NCBI GenBank assembly: GCA_051453625.1
Contig: JBOZIK010000001.1
Location: 150,665,951-150,695,938, forward strand
Source of the DNA: Welwitschia mirabilis
Lineage: Eukaryota > Gnetophyta > Gnetopsida > Welwitschiales
Direction: 5' to 3'
DNA: 29,988 nucleotides
The notes beneath the pieces were generated by a model. The model was given only the letters and a program-made list of their open reading frames with translations. It did no database searches and was not told where the DNA came from. The translations under genes and the position numbers were made by a program. Positions 1 through 12,800 of the stretch are shown here, piece after piece (the stretch's first letter is position 1; every line of letters starts with the position of its first letter).

Positions 1-860
1 GGAGTAATAAGGTCATCAAGTATCAAGGGTTTCATTTGATTTTTGGATAGAAATATGTATTTTAGACCTTAGGGTAATTTCTTAAACTTATGGGTGTTAT
101 ATTGGGTTGTCATCCCATCTATCATGGGGATGACAGTCATAGGACGATACTCTTCAAAAAGATTTTCTATTAAGTACAAATGTTAATTTCTTCCTCATCT
201 TCAAAAACTTCATCCTTAGGCTCAAGACAATTTATTTCAGTTGGGTCATCATATAAATTTGGCTCTTGTAACATGATTAATCTCTCTTCTATGGGTAAAT
301 GTTGTAAAAACAAATTTGGTTTCAAGTCATATTCAATATTGAAATCGGTTCCTGTGTCTTTCTCAGTAGCGTCAGAGACTCTAATGCTAATTTCTTTGTT
401 GTCAAAGTGGTATCTTATCATTCCAGATCAAGTGTCAATGATACAATGGGTAGTAGCGTAAAAGTCTCTTTTTAGAAGTACTAGTTATCCTCCATCATGC
501 TCTATTTCAATTATGAAAACATCAATGGGATAAAAAGCTTTCTCAATTTGGATAACTAGATCTTTAATAATTCCTAGAGGTTTATTAAGGTATCAGTTAA
601 CTTTAGGATGATAGGTGTTGATTCAACTCTGCTTTCTAACCAAAGTCTTTTACATGTATGAAGAGGAATAATATTTACACTTGCACCTATATCAATCAAA
701 GCCTTTCTAATTCTTTTATTTCCTTCTAAAATAACACTAACAGTTGCAACCGTAAGTAATGCCTTCATAATTATCATTGGAAGCATGTACTATCATTGCT
801 ATTCTATGGATGTTGCCAAAGAAGTTGTCTGTGATGCTCAAGCCATTGTTTCCTTTCATT
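1..860 (-). pseudogene. Ty3/gypsy (Athila-like) pol relic: aspartic protease and linker to reverse transcriptase
   Basis: Minus-strand remnant of a gypsy polyprotein, read from about 860 down to the window edge. The longest open piece (786-574) holds the protease active-site block, where the usual D-T/L-G is D-I-G at 693-685, in the context ALIDIGASVNIIP. After a frameshift near 590, the reading continues through a PLGIIKDLVIQIEK-like stretch and the second protease block, where the family usually has LLGRPFLAT..IIDV; here it reads LVLLKRDFYATTHCIIDT. In-frame stops occur at about 492 and 430. The open piece at 421-170 follows with an acidic tail. Below 120 there is a degenerate LKxLPxxLKYxFL block, which in this family joins protease to reverse transcriptase. 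Upstream, 860-787 reads in a shifted frame. Order and orientation imply that the reverse transcriptase would lie beyond base 1. Family assignment is from remembered motifs; the inactive state is seen directly. Confidence 0.85.
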
Positions 861-1111
861 CTCTGATTTAGTGATTGTCCTCAAAAGAAACCTCCTTAAG
901 AATGGAGCAATAAATTAGAATTTTATCTGCAGAAACTGCAAGATACGTTTGATAAATACCCTAATATGCTCACTTACTTTGAAACCTTTTTAATTGAATT
1001 ACAAAACATGTGTAAACCTATTTGATTTCTTTTTCGCAAAATGCTTTCTCCAAAGAAAACATGACACACACACACCCCAACAAATGGCACATGTGGGGTG
1101 TTACAAAAAAA
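787..1111. other. Non-coding junction between the gypsy and LINE relics
   Basis: No coding signal is seen above about 860. It contains a short (CA)n run at about 1063-1074 and, on the minus strand, a TGTAACACCCC word at about 1105-1095. That word resembles the 5' end of many plant LTRs, and it sits where the LINE similarity stops. No second copy was found, so an LTR is not established. Confidence 0.4.
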
Positions 1112-1995
1112 TATAAATACTTTTCCCTATTAATGCAAGAACCAAAAGCTTAGTAGTAAATATTTAGATATTAAAGAAAATAGGTAATATCTAATAAAGA
1201 CTTGTAAATTAGAAAGAAAGAGTCATCAACAAAATAAGTATTACAAGGCTGACCAGAGTGATGAGGAAGGGATATCCTATGAAGTTATCCCAATTGCAAA
1301 CAAGACTCAATGAAATGATCCAAAGCATTAGTAACAACGATGAACAAGTAAGGAGTTAAAGAACAACTTTAATGAACTAAGTTATTAAGTTGAAAAGGAG
1401 CAAAGATACAACCATTAACATAATCTCTAGCAAAGGCATCAAAGAAAAGAATCATAATGTGTTGTAAAAATCCATGTCTAAAGCCAATTTTTTTGGAGTA
1501 TCTTCAAGATAAAGATTCAATACATTCTTTCATAGGCTTTAGAGTAACCAATCTTTAAGAAAACTAAATCATGGCCAAATGTAGATCCCCACTCCCAAGC
1601 TTCAGTAAGATCAATTATATTGCTTAAAATATAATAACCTTTCATGAAGGTGATTTTCTCTGGGCAGATAATCTTAGAAATAATATACTTCTTCAACCCA
1701 CTAGCTAAGGTTTTAGGAATAATCTTATATGAAGTATTCAATAAAGTAATTGAATGTCAATTATTAGTTTGATTCCTATCCTTACATTTTAGGATAAACT
1801 TGATTAAACTAGTATTAATAAATTTACTAAGAAAAATAGGGACTAAATATTCTTTATAGACTTCATAGAAAGAAGCTCTAATCACATCCCATAAATGCTT
1901 ATAAAACTCAACTAGAATACCATCAGGACCAAGAGCCTTACAATCTTTCATTCCTTTTATAGTAATAGTAATTTCCTCAAAGGAGAGAGGTTTAT
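1112..1995 (-). pseudogene. L1-type LINE (non-LTR retrotransposon) reverse transcriptase relic
   Basis: Minus-strand fragment of a LINE ORF2 reverse transcriptase. In reading order it shows: a DKPLSFEEI stretch near 1990; the KALGPDGILVEFYKHLW block (usual KAPGPDGFPAEFYK) at about 1940-1890; a tga stop at 1759-1757; then, in the same frame, the SLLNTSYKIIPKTLASGLKK block, the I-x-P-x-x-x-x-F-x-K-G block and the D/G-x-x-K-A-Y block near 1520. After a stop at 1516-1514 and a frameshift near 1490, it continues through a VNG..F.P block, an LTPYLFIVVTNAL block and the catalytic box FVDD at 1234-1223 (usual F/Y-A-D-D). The FGSCINREK remnant at about 1148-1120 is the last recognisable part. The endonuclease and RNase H or 3' parts are not recognised, so the copy is truncated at both ends. 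Several stops and one shift make it inactive. Confidence 0.88.
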
Positions 1996-3240
1996 CAACT
2001 TGTTTTTAAATCATCATGATTTGTAAAATTTTAAATTAAGGAGGAAATCCATACTATTACAGATGGCAATGTCTCTCATTCTGCTCATCTACATGTTATA
2101 ATCATGAAATTCATTTAGATTTCTATAGAAGGAAAATATCATTATCTATTCTTATTTTGTGTTCTTAAGAATCAATCTTTTAATTTAACATACTATTATT
2201 TTTTCTAATGTTCAATTAGCTTTGATTTCATCTAGAATAGAATATTGAGCATCACCACTTTGATGAAAACTATGCTGCATATTTTCTTAGTATGTGTGAT
2301 GATATCATGAAATATTATTTAATAATCATCATTAATTATTTTGTCAAAATTTCTTTATTTTTAGATACTCTAAAATAATGTAAAACTTTATTTCACATAG
2401 GTATTTCCCTAGTTATTCCTTCACATCTTCATTCAATAGAAATTTCATGCTTCAAAAAATATATATAATGTAAAAATAAAATATTAATTAAAGGAATTAT
2501 ACCTATTTAAAACTAAGAAAATGGTAGTTTGGTATTGCAAAAATAGATCTAAACTTAGAATCCATTACCAAGTCAAAATATGATGAATAAATTCAAAAAC
2601 AACTTGATTTTATAAGAAGGTTTTACAATAGATCTTATTGTAAGAGAATTCCAAGTTTGAATACCACACAAATAAAAATAAAAACCAAAAAAAGTAATTA
2701 GATTGTAAAATATACTATAAGAAGTAGAAATTATAAAAAGCTCAACACACTTTAGTAAGAGTCTAAGAATAATAATGAACCCTAAATTTTTGAAAACGTA
2801 AGGCATTAGTAGTCATTGTTATGCATTACTTTTCTAACTATAATACTACACTTAGAGGCATCTTTGTACTTTTTAGGTAATAGGCATCTTAAATACTCAA
2901 TGAGATCAAACGGTGCATTATGATTCAATTTAAGGCTACTCATAATGGTTGTGATCTAGAGATTGAGATCAACTATGAAAATGTGGATCATGGAGGACTA
3001 TTTCAACCTAGTATCTTTATAGATGATTCATAGTCCTTTTTTCTTATCATATCTCATTCACTTATTGATGTAATGATTTTAACTCATTTTAACACTAGAT
3101 GTATGAATTAGATGACATTAGAACCTTTTAAAACATCATTACCTTAGAAAATTACATTTTGGGATCTATTCTTTGTACATTACTAGTCATTTTTTAGTCG
3201 AAATTGATGTTTTCACATATTTTAAGCCATAAGAGATAAA
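1996..3240. other. AT-rich DNA without a supported gene
   Basis: A short possible upstream extension of the LINE relic (about 2110-2000 on the minus strand) contains stops and matches no block I can name. The 77-codon open stretch at 2806-2573 on the minus strand encodes a hydrophobic Phe/Ile/Leu-rich string expected by chance from AT-rich DNA. Nothing else is recognised. Confidence 0.5.
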
Positions 3241-3428
3241 ATTGGATTAAATTAAATTTTGAGATTTTAGTAGTTATTTTTCAAACTAGCTATGGTGCTG
3301 CAGCTCCACTTCCTTGAGTAAATTGGTATTACAATGTCATAGGATAATTTCCAATATTTTTGCATGTGACATGTGTAGAAATCTCCTGGTTTTGGAAACT
3401 CCCTAGTTTGAAATTGATCCAAATGCAC

Positions 3429-3436
3429 CTATAAAG
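3429..3436 (+). promoter_or_regulatory. TATA-like element, possibly of an LTR
   Basis: The word CTATAAAG lies about 30 bases before a CACAAACTTG-type start region. A long pyrimidine-rich leader with many TTCATT and CTCTC words follows, to about 3725. This arrangement resembles the U3/R part of plant LTRs, but no second copy is present in the window. Confidence 0.3.
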
Positions 3437-3499
3437 ATCATATTCAATGCACAAACTTGAATCATAACATTACACTATTAAATTTATACCACTTTAATA

Positions 3500-5630
3500 C
3501 TCTCTTATTGAATTCAAGCCATTTTTAAGATTGGAAGGATATTTTCTACTTCATTTCTCTCATATTTCTCCACTTTGAAGTTGATTTTCTCTCTACATCA
3601 ATTTTGAAAGCCTTCTACATACTTCATTCTCATTTTTTGCTATTACACACATCCATTTTTAGCCTCCTACAATGTTTTACATTCTATTTTCCATTACCAT
3701 TTCTTCATTTTCATCCATCCAAAAAGCATTGGAGGGGTGGTGAAGTGCATATGAATAAGTAGTAAAAGAGGAAGAGAAGGTATCAAATATTATAGAAAAT
3801 AAGATTGAATACTAATGAAAATGGTTATAATTTTATTTAAAACTAATAAATGTCCTTGTTTCTTATGTTTTTATGTTTTTGTTTACTTGATTTATGCATT
3901 TTCATCATGCTTTTCTTTTAATATGATTAGATTTCTTATAGCATATCAGTTAGTTAATGATAATTAGATTATTATACATTTATTACCTATAATAAAATAC
4001 TATAATTTTGCATGGTTGATCACTTTGTATCAAAGAGAGATCATGTGGTTTATAATTTTCTTTTTTTCCCCTCCCTTCTTCTCATTTCTTTTAGTACATG
4101 TTCTCTTGATTTCACCTCTCTTGCTAACTAAATGATGATAAATTTTTAATTTTTTCCTTTTTAATAATAGTAGATCAGTTTGTAAATATGTTATCTATAT
4201 TTATATAAAATTAACATAATCTATTTTTTATGCATTCTTCTTTCTTCTTTCTCTTATTCTCAAAATTAAAGTAGAATAGTAAATTTTATTAATCTTTTGA
4301 CCAAAACATTTTTACTATAATTCTAATGGTTGTGAAATGTTATTAGTAGATTCATCTCATTATTTAAAAACCTTTTTCCCTTAATTAGTCAAAACTCCAA
4401 TTTAGCCTATAAAATTCATTCTTATCCACTTATAGTCAAGGTTGCAGTTTTACCTAGACATATTTTTAAGCTATGAAATCTTAATTTTCTTAGTCTTAAA
4501 TACTAAATTTATTTATCATTATTAAGGGGTCTTTTAAAATTTAAGATCCTATCTTGTAGTATTTTTTGAATACTTTTATAATATTGAATACAACCTTTAT
4601 GGATTTTTGAATAATCTTAGTCAAAGGAGGGTTGACTGTAATTTTTCTATTTTTTTAAATGCATTGTTTTTATTTGTTTTAATCGATTCTACTTGATATT
4701 AAATGTTTAATTTTAAAAACTTACTTTAAGACATATTACAATTATTTTAAAGGTTTAAAGAATTTTTAACTTTATTCTTCTAGGTTTCCTCTCCCCCATA
4801 TCTCTCTTTTCTTTATTTTAGTCAAAATAGCTTGAAATTAATTACATATTTGATTAAGTAAACATTTATATTCTTATTTTTATCAATCACTTATTAATTT
4901 AGAAACTAATTTAGATGTTTTATTACTTTTATAGCTCATTTTAGGATAAGTAAAGAGTTATCTTTTGAGCCAATTATATCAAAATTTAGGGGAAAAACAT
5001 TATTAAAGTAAAATGGTTTACTATGTCAATTTAAAGAATCTTGTTTTTCAAGTACTATATTTTAATTTTAAGTTTTTGTATATTTAATATAATGGAATTT
5101 TATGTTTGATTTACTTAATTACATCCATATTATATGATTTCAAGTAATGAATTTTACAAGGCAAATTATTTTTGTATAAATATGCCTTGTGTAGATTTGA
5201 CTATTTGAATTCTTTTGCTTGTTTATTTGAGTTATACATGATCTTTATAATCATAGAATATTTTTATAGAAGTTTATTTTTTTTTATTTTATCATATTTC
5301 CACCTTCATATCTCATGAAATTATGCTTTTACACATGTAATTCTTCATAATAATTATAAGTTATGTATATTAATTGCTTGTATGTCACTCACGAGAAATT
5401 TTATCATGGTAGTTTCATAAAATGATATTAATATTGTCATATAAATTCATGTCAAGGTTTTCATCAGTTTGATAGTTGTGTACCTCTAGTATATATATAA
5501 ATTTAACCTAGGAGATCTCTTTATGCTTTAATTTGAATTATTCATACTTTATCTTCTTTTCTTAAATTGAATTATCATGTTAAGTATACATTTATTTTTG
5601 TAAATTTTATAGCATAATCTCCTAAGTTTT
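3500..5630. other. AT-rich non-coding DNA
   Basis: No open frame of note, no recognised protein remnant and no clear repeat pair. The first 230 bases are pyrimidine-rich. The rest is low-complexity A/T sequence that may be old retrotransposon non-coding DNA. Confidence 0.5.
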
Positions 5631-5639
5631 AAAAACTGT

Positions 5640-5960
5640 GTTATTACTTTGACTTATTTAAAGGGTTACAACTATCGCAAATTAGCCATGCTTAAAATTA
5701 AGAGCCCATACTAAAGAAATAGTAGTATTTTATTAAAATGAAATAGATTAAAGACTCGATGAAAAATAAGATGCTCAAGATAATTCTTAAAGTATCATGA
5801 AGTCATCCTTAAAGAAATTATATAGAAGAAAGTCATTGAGAGGACCCTTCTAACCTCAGAGTGTAGATTCCAAAACTCTTCTAGCATGAAGTCCTAATGC
5901 CCTTTTTATACATTGAAAAATTAAGATTAGGATTAGGGCTTCATAAGCTTGAATAAAGAT
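5640..5960 (-). repeat. Probable gypsy LTR fragment with promoter
   Basis: On the minus strand, TATAAAAA (5910-5903) is followed by GGGCATTAGGACTTC. About 200 bases on comes a TATGGGCTCTTAATTTTAAG / GCATGGCTAATTTGC / GTTGTAACCC series. This layout recalls the R region of Athila-type LTRs. The strand is the same as that of the protease relic at 1-860, so it could be the 5' LTR of that element with the LINE lying between them, but the distance is long and no primer-binding site was found. Confidence 0.4.
5903..5910 (-). promoter_or_regulatory. TATA box of the putative LTR
   Basis: TATAAAAA on the minus strand, followed by a G-rich GGG start. It is the best TATA match in this part of the window. 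Function is inferred from position only. Confidence 0.35.
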
Positions 5961-6351
5961 AGTCTCTTTAGGGATTCCATCTCAAGTGACCAATTCATTC
6001 AAAGATAATCTATAAATGTAAAGATGAGTTATAAATTTGCAAAATGACTAGCATCTCCATTAATACTATTGGTGCTACTAGTTTGTTATGGTATTTTATC
6101 CTAATTTTTAGGCATATGATTTCTTTTTCCATGATAAAACTTAAAAATTTAATGGCCAAAACATAAAATCAATTTTTCATAACTAAAATACTATAAATCA
6201 AGATGAAATGATTAAAATAGTTACATAATATCTCAACTATGCTAAATCAGCCTAAATTACTTGAAGTAAATCTTAATTCTTACATGTTAACAATCCCTAC
6301 ATTTCATTGTAATATTTAACATTTTCATTAGCTGTACTTTTATTTCTAAGT

Positions 6352-6545
6352 AAAATCTATAGTGAATAATCTAGGGGTCTGCATCATAGAATATCTTATG
6401 AATAGTTACTTTTAATTCTTAAAATAAGGTATCAAATCAAGTGAATTTAAAATCTATAGTAACTAATCTAGATGTTTGCATTATAAATTATCTTAAAACT
6501 AGTTATTTCTAGTTCATAGAATGAGGTATCAAATCAAGTAAATTA
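6352..6545. repeat. 97-bp tandem duplication (two units)
   Basis: Units 6352-6448 and 6449-6545 align end to end. Both begin AAAATCTATAGT and end with GGTATCAAATCAAGT plus a few bases. The inner part has diverged by substitutions with almost no length change. No open frame runs through it. Confidence 0.85.
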
Positions 6546-7960
6546 TTTTCTTAATTACTTTCTAGATATTATTTATATTTAAATCTATCTTTTAAAACCT
6601 TATTAGTTCTTATAAGCTTTAAATTACTTTTTATCCCTTGTAAGGGAATGAAATAATATAATTCCCTAGTTTATCATTTGAAACTACTACTCATGCATAA
6701 CAGTTAAGGCACATCTTTCATAGATCACACTCTATGACAAAATCAAAGTGTAGTAATAAGCAATGTGATTCTCTTATCAAAACTTATAAGTTTGTATATA
6801 AAAATATGATCTATATGAAAGGTTATTCAAAAGTTACAGTATGGAGGACTTATGAATATTTAATTCATGTTATATAAGCTCAAAAGTATATTCATATTTT
6901 TATTGGCCTACTTTACATAAGGATGTAGATGACTTTGTGAAAGCAAGCAATATTTTTTAAAATGCTAAAGTAATCTACAAAACATAATAATATACATGCA
7001 TTTAATGGTGTCTATCTAATCATAAAAATGAATTAGTGTTATATTTAATTATTGTATTAAAAAACATAAAGGGAGAATAACCATGTTTTGAGCTAATTTT
7101 TTAGTATTCTAAAATGAATAGTTTCATATCCTATAAATAATCAAGAAATGCTTGTTACATTGCTAAATTGATTTTGGGAAAGCTATGAATTTTCATGGTA
7201 TATCATTCATCATTGTTTTGGATAGAGATATCAAGTTCATAGAAACCTTTTGAAAAAAAATTTAAAATTCCTAAGAAAACATTTACTTCAACATTCTCTA
7301 CCACTCATAAATAGATGAAAAAATAAAAGCACTAAATGAAACTTTGAAACATTTATAGCATAATTTATGAAAGTAGAATATAAAGGAAAATGAATGGAGT
7401 ATCTATTACAAGTAGAATTTTCACACCATGGTTTAGCCAATCATATCATTAAAAGTTCTTTTTTAATGTGATGTATGAAATGTAATCTCATGTTTCACTT
7501 ACTATGAGTTATATAGATAAGATAAATAAAGAGAGGAATGTTTTGCAAAGGAAAACGTTCTTGAGTTTAAAAATCTTTTTTAGAAAAAAAGCATCAAACA
7601 TAAGGTATAATTAATATGAAAATTGACACAAGCAACTTTTATAGTTTAAGTGGACTTGGTTTTTATTCATAAGAATGTTAAGTTAGATTTAAGATAATTT
7701 TTATGAATTTGATTTTTTTAAATCCAACATGTAATACATAATGATCTCATACACTATTAACCTATTTTATAATTGCGGAACTAAAGAAATAATGCAAAAT
7801 TTAATAAATAAATTAAATAAATGTCTATAACAAAATAAGGTAATAACTTTGATTTGAGTAAGAATGAAACATAAAAAAGTAAAAGATAATAATCTATAAA
7901 TCAATGATCAATTACCTTTAAAGGTGGTAAGAACTCACAACATTTAATCAAATAAATGAT
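6546..7960. other. AT-rich non-coding DNA
   Basis: No protein remnant, repeat pair or RNA gene is recognised on either strand. Stops are frequent in all frames. Confidence 0.5.
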
Positions 7961-7969
7961 AAAGATTTC

Positions 7970-9600
7970 AGAAGTTGATTGATGTGTCTTTATAATTCTA
8001 AAAATATTTCCAACTTATATACTCATGAATTTAGATGTTCTATTTATGTGTGATATCCATTAAAAATTTTATACTAATAAGTTTTGTTAGAGAATTTTAT
8101 GTTTTAGACTTGTTAAATTTAATGTCATGTGTGTTCAATAATCATGAAGTTTAAAATTTAATCAAGTGCATAGTAGACATCTATTAAGATGAAAAATATC
8201 CATCACATCTAAAGATGTTTATGAGATTTTAAGATGTCTATAAGATATCTAATGAGTTTTCAAAGCTAATTTTAAACTTTACTTATAATAAATACATTTA
8301 CATAAGGTCAAGATTTCTTCCACACATTCAAAAATCTACAAAATAAAAGATATCTTAGATAAATTAAATCAAACTTTTTAAAATACATTTATAGATTTTT
8401 AAACATCTACAGATCATGTTTATAGTATAAAAGATATCTTCACTAATTCAAAGAAGCCTAATAGAAGACATTTATCAAAGTTGAAGGTTTTGTGATTAAG
8501 AAGAATGAACTAGTAAAAGACAGTTAAGAATTCAAGACATATATACTATGCAAATATTTTTACAAGATCAAAACATCTCAACCAAAGTTGAATACGTCTT
8601 TTCAAAACTTAAGGAATGATAACAAGTCTCCAGGATAAAGATATCTACACATAGTACAAATGTCTATAACATCTAAATACATCTATAACTTTTGAAGATA
8701 ACTTCTATGATTTAAAAAAAAATAAAATTACCATTAAAGGATACAAATCTTTCCATTTTTCATGTTATTTGTTTAGTAGAACCTACAATAAATATTTCAT
8801 ATAAGAGGGATTAAAACCATAAGATAAAATAAATATTAAAGAAAATGAATCCAAGAATTAAAAAATAAAAATAAAAACAATTGATAGAGAACATAAGATT
8901 AGAAATTAAAAAATCACAAGCAAGATACTAAAAAGTAAGATTAAATAGTAGCTAGTAAGGAAAGTAATAAGGCATGATTCAATAGAAAAAGACTTCTCTT
9001 CATTTTGTTGCAAGGATCTACTCTTCAAGAGGATAATTTTTGTACTACTACATTATGAAAAAGAGCAAGGCAGAACTAGGTTTTGTCTTATCTCTTCTCC
9101 TTCATATTAAGTAAGTCATATTTGCTATTATTTACTTTCTATTTTTAAAGCCTACTTTTTTCTATTGCATATGCACTTAAATATGGACATTTGATAGAAT
9201 ATTTATAGTTCTACATTTCATCTTTCATTTATATTTTTAGCCTTTTAAAGACTTTCATATTCTTAGATCCAAATGGGATTTTAAATTTTTAGTGTGTCTT
9301 ATGAGACACTGAGATTTATTCTTACAAGGAATACTTGTTTTATGTTTTATAACTCTAAGAAGTTGAGTTTATTTCCTTATGAGAAAAACTTATTTGTATT
9401 AAGCTTTGAGAGGTTAGTGCTAATCTAGGAATCATAATTTTTGCAATAAGAAATAAATATATAAAGATATGTTAAGTTTAACCCTATAAATATAAAATAC
9501 CCAAGTTTGGGAATCATGTTAAATCAGTAAGAGTTTCATCTCTTTTTTCCCTTTTTTTATCATGATTTTAATTTTTTATTATAAAGTTTTATTTAGTGTT
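7970..9600 (+). repeat. Probable 5' LTR of the copia element
   Basis: From about 8170 to 8700 the short words AGATGTCTATA, ACATCTA and AGATATCT recur many times in both orientations. This style of dispersed short words is seen in long plant copia LTRs. CTATAAATA at 9484-9492 could be its TATA box. TTGGTA at 9615-9620 could be the start of a decayed initiator-tRNA primer-binding site (usual TGGTATCAGAGC), but only the first five bases fit. Gag begins about 220 bases later, which suits this reading. Edges are uncertain. Confidence 0.35.
9484..9492 (+). promoter_or_regulatory. TATA-like box upstream of copia gag
   Basis: CTATAAATA, about 350 bases before the first recognisable gag residues and in the same orientation. 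It is consistent with the R boundary of an LTR. Confidence 0.35.
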
Positions 9601-9839
9601 CATTCATTTTTTTTTTGGTAATATTAATGATCCACAAGTGATATGATAGCTAGTACTCATAAGAAGGCATAAAAACCTTGATTAAAATATTATGAAGGGG
9701 TTCTCAACCATATGAACTTCACTCTCTAAAGAGAAAAAATATGTCTATTAGAAGATGAAAACATGGATGTACCAATGATTGCTTGAGTTTGAAGTATGGT
9801 AGACTATCATATATGGATACCTAACTCTAATAAATGCTA

Positions 9840-12800
9840 TTGAAAATGCAACTAGCATGTGGATTACAAAATATAAGGTAAGAATTAATTGGTCAAATGA
9901 AAAAACAATTATGTAAATGTATGTATCTAAGGCAAAGAATAAAGTATATTTTGCCTTTTATTCTAAGGAATTTAATAAAGTGGCTAGCTATAATACCATG
10001 AAGGAAGTATGAGATGCTCTTAAAGGCTCATATGAAGTTACTTTCATAGTTATACTAATCAATTTGAAAACATTAGAATGGAAAAGAAAGAATGAATTCA
10101 TGAAAATATAAAGGTGAATAATATAGTAAATTCTATCCAAGAAATTGGTAAAGTTTTATTAAATAAATTGTTTATCTTTTAGGTAGTAATATTAATTGCT
10201 TTAGCATATAGGCCTAAGAGCACAATAATAAAAAGATTGAATAACTCTTTTACCATTAAGTTTAAAGAAAAAAAAAAGTGCCTTGACTTCCTATAAGATG
10301 AATGTAATTGAATGTTAGATTATAAAAGAGAATTCCATAATACTTAATGCTAATTATAATCAAAACCGACACTACAAAAAAATTTTTATGATTTCTTCAA
10401 ATGAAGATAAATCATAAACTAATGTTCAGAATAAACTTATACTTATCTTTAAGTATGTTAAGCATCTCCTTTTCAAAAGAAATTAAAAAAGAAAAAAGCA
10501 TTTAAGATCATCAAGCCCAAAGGAAAAGATAAGAATAAAGGTAAGAAATCTTATTTTACTTCAAAAAATGAGTTTTTAGATTTGAAGTGGTAGAATTATG
10601 GGGTATAGATTACCTTACCTTAGAATTCCTAATTATTAACAAAATGTAGAAAAGAAGTTAAAATAGAGAGTTTACAAAAAAAAAAAAGAAAAAAAGAAAA
10701 AATAAGAACTACTTTACTAGTTGAAATGATGATGAAGATGTTACTAAGGAGGAAGTTTTAAATGATGGCAACCAAAAAATTGATTCATTATTCTTGTTAA
10801 TCAACCATGATGAATCTAGCATCAATGATAGGAATTTTAGTACTTATAAAAATTTTAATGTTTTAAGAGAATAGAAACATGGTTTAACTCTTTAAGAAAA
10901 GTATCATTTAACTTTAGTAGAGTTCATCAATTTGTAACAATTATGTATTATAATGTAAAATTTTCTCAATAGCCAAGAGTTAGTCTACGAAGAAGAAAAA
11001 AAATAAATTATTATTTCAAGTTAATAAGCAATAATCTTTTCTTTAAGGCTAAGATTGATAAACTAATGAATGTAAAAAAGAAGCTATAGGACATAAGGTA
11101 CATAAATGAGAGATTTATTCAAGGCAAGAGAAACTCAAGCATTATGATCAATAAAGACAAGGATCCAAATGATGAAAGTACATCAAACAATAGAAAAAGA
11201 TTAATAAGTCAATCATGGTAAAATTCAAAGAACTTCTTTTCAAAGACAAGTATAAGTCAAAAGATGATCATTTAGCATACAAAAATAACATTATCTACTT
11301 TCACTAATATAAAAGAGAGAATTATAGGAATCATTATCCCATACTCTTTAAGAAATGAATTTACACCTATCATGCTCAAAAGCTAAAGAGATGAGTTACA
11401 AAATATGTGCATGGAAATCGTAAGAAAAAATGGGTTTCTAAGCACTATAGCAATGTCTTTCATGCTTAAATAGCCTTAAAAGTCATGAAAAAGCATCTCT
11501 AGTATATACAAAGTGGATGCTCAAGACATATGAATATAGATAGATTACTTTTAATCTCTATTATTGATCATGACATATGATCAAGAACAAAGATGTAAAA
11601 GCACATTTGGTATGTAAATAATATGAGCTCAAGGCATATTAATAGAGAGATTAATTTTCATATCTATTATTGATTAATACCATGATTTTTATTTATTTAA
11701 TGATAACAACAAGGATCTAGTCATAGGTATTAGAAGGATAGAAGATGATAATATATCTATTTTTACATAAATGTATTTTACATAATTGTTTCTTAAAGGT
11801 TTGTCAACTTTGTAATTCTAATTTTGATGCTACTTTTTTAAAATAGGGTTATATCATTCAGAGCTATAATTTCAATAAGTATTATTTTTTAGTCAAATAA
11901 AATAAGATATTTTTAGTACCTTTCTTATTGATATTACTAATAGAGATGTAAAGTGTTTACTCATTATGACAAGTGATGCAAAAAATTGGCATAGGAAGCA
12001 TGGACACTTAAATATGGAGCTAATAGAAATATTTTCATTATAATATCTTGTAAAAGGTATTATTAATCTTAATAAATTTCATAAATAGGTTTGTGATGCC
12101 TACCAAGAAGCAGTAAACAAAGATAAGGTTTGATAAGAAAGAATTCATATCTAATTATTATTCCTTAGATATGCTACACCTTAGCATATTTGAGTCTTTG
12201 TAAATTGAAAGTCTTAGAAGGAATTAATACTATTTTATCATTTTTTATGATTACTCTTACTTTACATAGGTAGCATTTCTTACATACAAGAATGATGATT
12301 TAATAATTTTACTAAGTTATGCATTAGTTGCAAAATGAAAAAGGATATTACATCAAAGTCATCTAAGGTGATAATAAAGGAACATTCAAGAATATACATT
12401 TTGAAGAATTCTATAATTAACATAGGATATATCATCAATCCTTTACTCTCAGAACACTATAATAAAATGGAGTTACTAAATGCAAGCATAGATAGATGAA
12501 TAAAATGAACAAAATAGTGTTACATGATCAAAAGTTATCTTATCACTTTTGAATTAAAGCTATGAACACTGCTTCTTATCTTTTACATTATATATTTTCT
12601 AAGATAGTTTATAGCTAAGTTTCTATAACAAAGTTTCTAAATAAGATAAGGTATGATAAGAAACCCTTAATAAGTTATTTTTGTATTTTTGGATCTAAAT
12701 TTTATATTATAACTGTAAAATACTATTTTAAAGCATTACATTTCAAGGGTAATGAAGATATTTTCTTTTTGGATATTCTATGATTATAAAATCTTATACA

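Noticed and set aside
180-461. 93-codon open frame on the plus strand
   Set aside because: It is the complement of the gypsy protease linker on the minus strand, Ser-rich, with no family features.
2573-2806. 77-codon hydrophobic open frame on the minus strand, membrane-protein-like
   Set aside because: Phe/Ile/Leu/Tyr content is what AT-rich DNA gives by chance. No motif, partner or repeat supports it.
10575-10630. Zinc knuckle of the plus-strand copia gag
   Set aside because: Position is right and a W..NYGV remnant can be forced onto C..CG, but none of the Cys or His ligands is actually present.
10670-10710. A-rich run as a LINE or SINE poly-A tail
   Set aside because: It lies inside the copia gag-to-protease linker, between recognisable copia blocks, so it is more likely Lys-rich coding sequence that decayed.
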